Positions 6,737-8,030 of a DNA stretch of 8,030 bases are shown here, piece after piece. The notes under the pieces were generated by a model that saw only the letters and a program-made list of their open reading frames with translations, ran no database searches and had not been told where the DNA came from. The stretch comes from Bacteroidales bacterium (GTDB taxonomy: Bacteria > Bacteroidota > Bacteroidia > Bacteroidales > VadinHA17). The stretch lies in contig DOZA01000032.1 in assembly GCA_003518245.1 (NCBI GenBank), forward strand, positions 1 to 8,030, written 5' to 3'. The first letter of the stretch is position 1; every line of letters begins with the position of its first letter. The translations under genes were made by a program, and so were the position numbers.

Positions 6737-8030
6737 TTACCTGTTCTCAAGATAAATCATATTTCTTTTCAAAACCATTTCAAGTATCATTCCGGTAAAA
6801 ACTGTGATTTCATCAGCAGCTATTGAACTATTCTTTACCCATTTTTCATGGATATTCTTATCAAATTCAGCAGTTATCTCAAATAATTCTTTTTGTAACA
6901 AATCCTTATAGTTTTTCCTGTCCTCAATTCTTGATATGTAATCCTGGTCAATATAATCGGTTACACTATAGAATGTCCACCAGGCTTTGCCATTATTTTT
7001 ATCGTACATATCATCGGGTACCTGAAAATGCATTTCAAAAACCTTTTTATTATCTGAATAATATTTATATCCAGGAGGAAAGTCTTTTGTACCGTAATAA
7101 ACAGGCATATAAGCATGCACACATCCTCTTCTTGGGGCCAGCCATAACCGGCAGCCTGTTTCTATTTCCTGGCCGTCCCTCAGTTCAGCAACAAAAGACA
7201 ACTGCTGATGACGGGCACAAATATTCATTATTTTGTTCTTATGAGGATTATGCTCTGTATAGTTCTTCGAGTCGTCAAGTGAAGTTCCTTCATAGTGATT
7301 TCCCAGTATTGATATAAGCTTCTCAATAGTAACAGGTTTTTCGGGTACAAAGCTGACCGGAAAACTATCATTCATGTCATATTCAATGGCAGACAGCATA
7401 TTAACACCTACCCACATACGACCAATATTTCCCTTGCTTTTAGCTGACCGTTCATTTCCATAGGCTTCCCTGAAACTAAATCTACCTGTTGAAGGGTCGT
7501 ACCAGTTCATTTTAATAGCATATTCTTCAAGTTCGGGAGAGCATAAATAATTCTCCTTATCATTAAAATCTATTTCCTCAATAATATAGTAATTGGGCAG
7601 ATAAACAACATGTTCATCGGGTATCCTCATAGCAACCCAGTGTTTACCTTTTACCACAGACAACATCCATGCTTCTTTTATATCTGCAATAGTATATGTC
7701 CTTCCAGAGGCATTATATCCAAGATCAGTGAGCAGTTTTCCTGCAATTGTAACAGCATCTCTGGCTGATTTAGCTCTTTCGGCAACTATTTTCCTAAGAT
7801 CATACCCAATACCTCCTTGAACAATATCCCCTGATTGTTCCCTTGATGGACATGAATTAGATGTTATCAGCACACCATTATCATTCAGGAAGCTATCTGC
7901 AAAATCCTGCCCGGGCATTTCGAGCCATATATATCCAAAAGTAGTATCAGCCTGCGTTATTTCTGCCCCTTTCTTCAGTTTAATTTTTCCCACTTCATGA
8001 ATACATGGGTCAATTTTATAGAAATTAACC
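6737..8030 (-). CDS. Family C69 dipeptidase (Ntn-hydrolase), 5' partial
   Basis: This is a cysteine-type N-terminal-nucleophile hydrolase related to PepD/PepDA dipeptidases, which cleave dipeptides. The reading frame stays open to the window edge, giving 430 codons, and the true start and the family's N-terminal nucleophilic cysteine lie beyond 8030. The GTG at 7993 is an internal codon, because family-like sequence (KGAEITQ, YIWLEMPG) follows too soon for an N-terminus and no nucleophile region precedes it. Recognisable blocks in order are FGYIWLEMPGQDFADS, SNSCPSRE, GGIGYDLRKIVAERAKSA, SGRTYTIADIKEAWML, VVKGKHWVAMRIPD, LPNYY and WYDPSTGRF. The C-terminal half contains APRRGCVHAYMPVYYG and AWWTFYSV and ends with TAA at 6737. 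The gene shares its strand with the dehydratase pair but is 128 bp away, with a possible promoter between, so co-transcription is uncertain. Any signal peptide would be in the missing part, so its location (periplasm or cytoplasm) cannot be judged. Confidence 0.9.
   Translation of the reverse strand, partial: VNFYKIDPCIHEVGKIKLKKGAEITQADTTFGYIWLEMPGQDFADSFLNDNGVLITSNSCPSREQSGDIVQGGIGYDLRKIVAERAKSARDAVTIAGKLLTDLGYNASGRTYTIADIKEAWMLSVVKGKHWVAMRIPDEHVVYLPNYYIIEEIDFNDKENYLCSPELEEYAIKMNWYDPSTGRFSFREAYGNERSAKSKGNIGRMWVGVNMLSAIEYDMNDSFPVSFVPEKPVTIEKLISILGNHYEGTSLDDSKNYTEHNPHKNKIMNICARHQQLSFVAELRDGQEIETGCRLWLAPRRGCVHAYMPVYYGTKDFPPGYKYYSDNKKVFEMHFQVPDDMYDKNNGKAWWTFYSVTDYIDQDYISRIEDRKNYKDLLQKELFEITAEFDKNIHEKWVKNSSIAADEITVFTGMILEMVLKRNMIYLENR

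Noticed and set aside
7991..7993. GTG at 7993 as the start of the dipeptidase
   Set aside because: The frame is open through to 8030, and the family's N-terminal nucleophile region would have to lie upstream, so the gene is cut by the window edge.

Overview
The window is AT-rich bacterial chromosome, most likely from a member of the Bacteroidota. Three things suggest this: poor Shine-Dalgarno sites, lipoprotein-type signal peptides on a sulfatase and a serine hydrolase, and a TAnnTTTG-type promoter element in front of one operon. The assignment is an inference from style and gene content, not from a marker gene.

Layout from left to right. Positions 1-112 hold no gene, only the degraded 3' flank of a sulfatase. 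A formylglycine-type sulfatase lies on the minus strand (113-1472). It is broken by a frameshift inside the conserved SDHG...KG region and also seems to lack an internal segment that carries a catalytic histidine. A very AT-rich divergent spacer follows (1473-1699); it shows short repeats but no convincing promoter. A beta-lactamase-fold serine hydrolase lipoprotein lies on the plus strand (1700-2893). It keeps its family motifs but is interrupted by two in-frame stops, TGA and TAA, each explicable by one C-to-T change. These two divergent genes are therefore adjacent pseudogenes. A perfect 10-bp hairpin (2942-2964) sits between the end of the hydrolase and the converging metabolic genes and probably terminates transcription from both sides.

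The right two thirds are on the minus strand and intact. Two consecutive genes (4800-6608, then 2990-4771, 28 bp apart) each encode a single-chain aconitase-superfamily dehydratase, in which a LeuC/HacA-like [4Fe-4S] domain is fused to a LeuD/HacB-like swivel domain. They are divergent paralogues forming a probable two-gene operon, with a candidate promoter just upstream of 6608. Both keep the three cluster cysteines. The promoter-proximal copy has replaced several normally conserved active-site residues, and neither copy has the textbook substrate-specificity loop of isopropylmalate isomerase or homoaconitase. The pair is the most interesting part of the window: it may act on two substrates or two successive steps, or form an unequal complex. 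The last gene (6737 to the window edge) is a family C69 dipeptidase whose N-terminus, including the nucleophilic cysteine, lies beyond 8030.

No rRNA, tRNA, CRISPR array, insertion sequence or phage gene is visible. No stretch longer than about 230 bases is without a gene or gene remnant.
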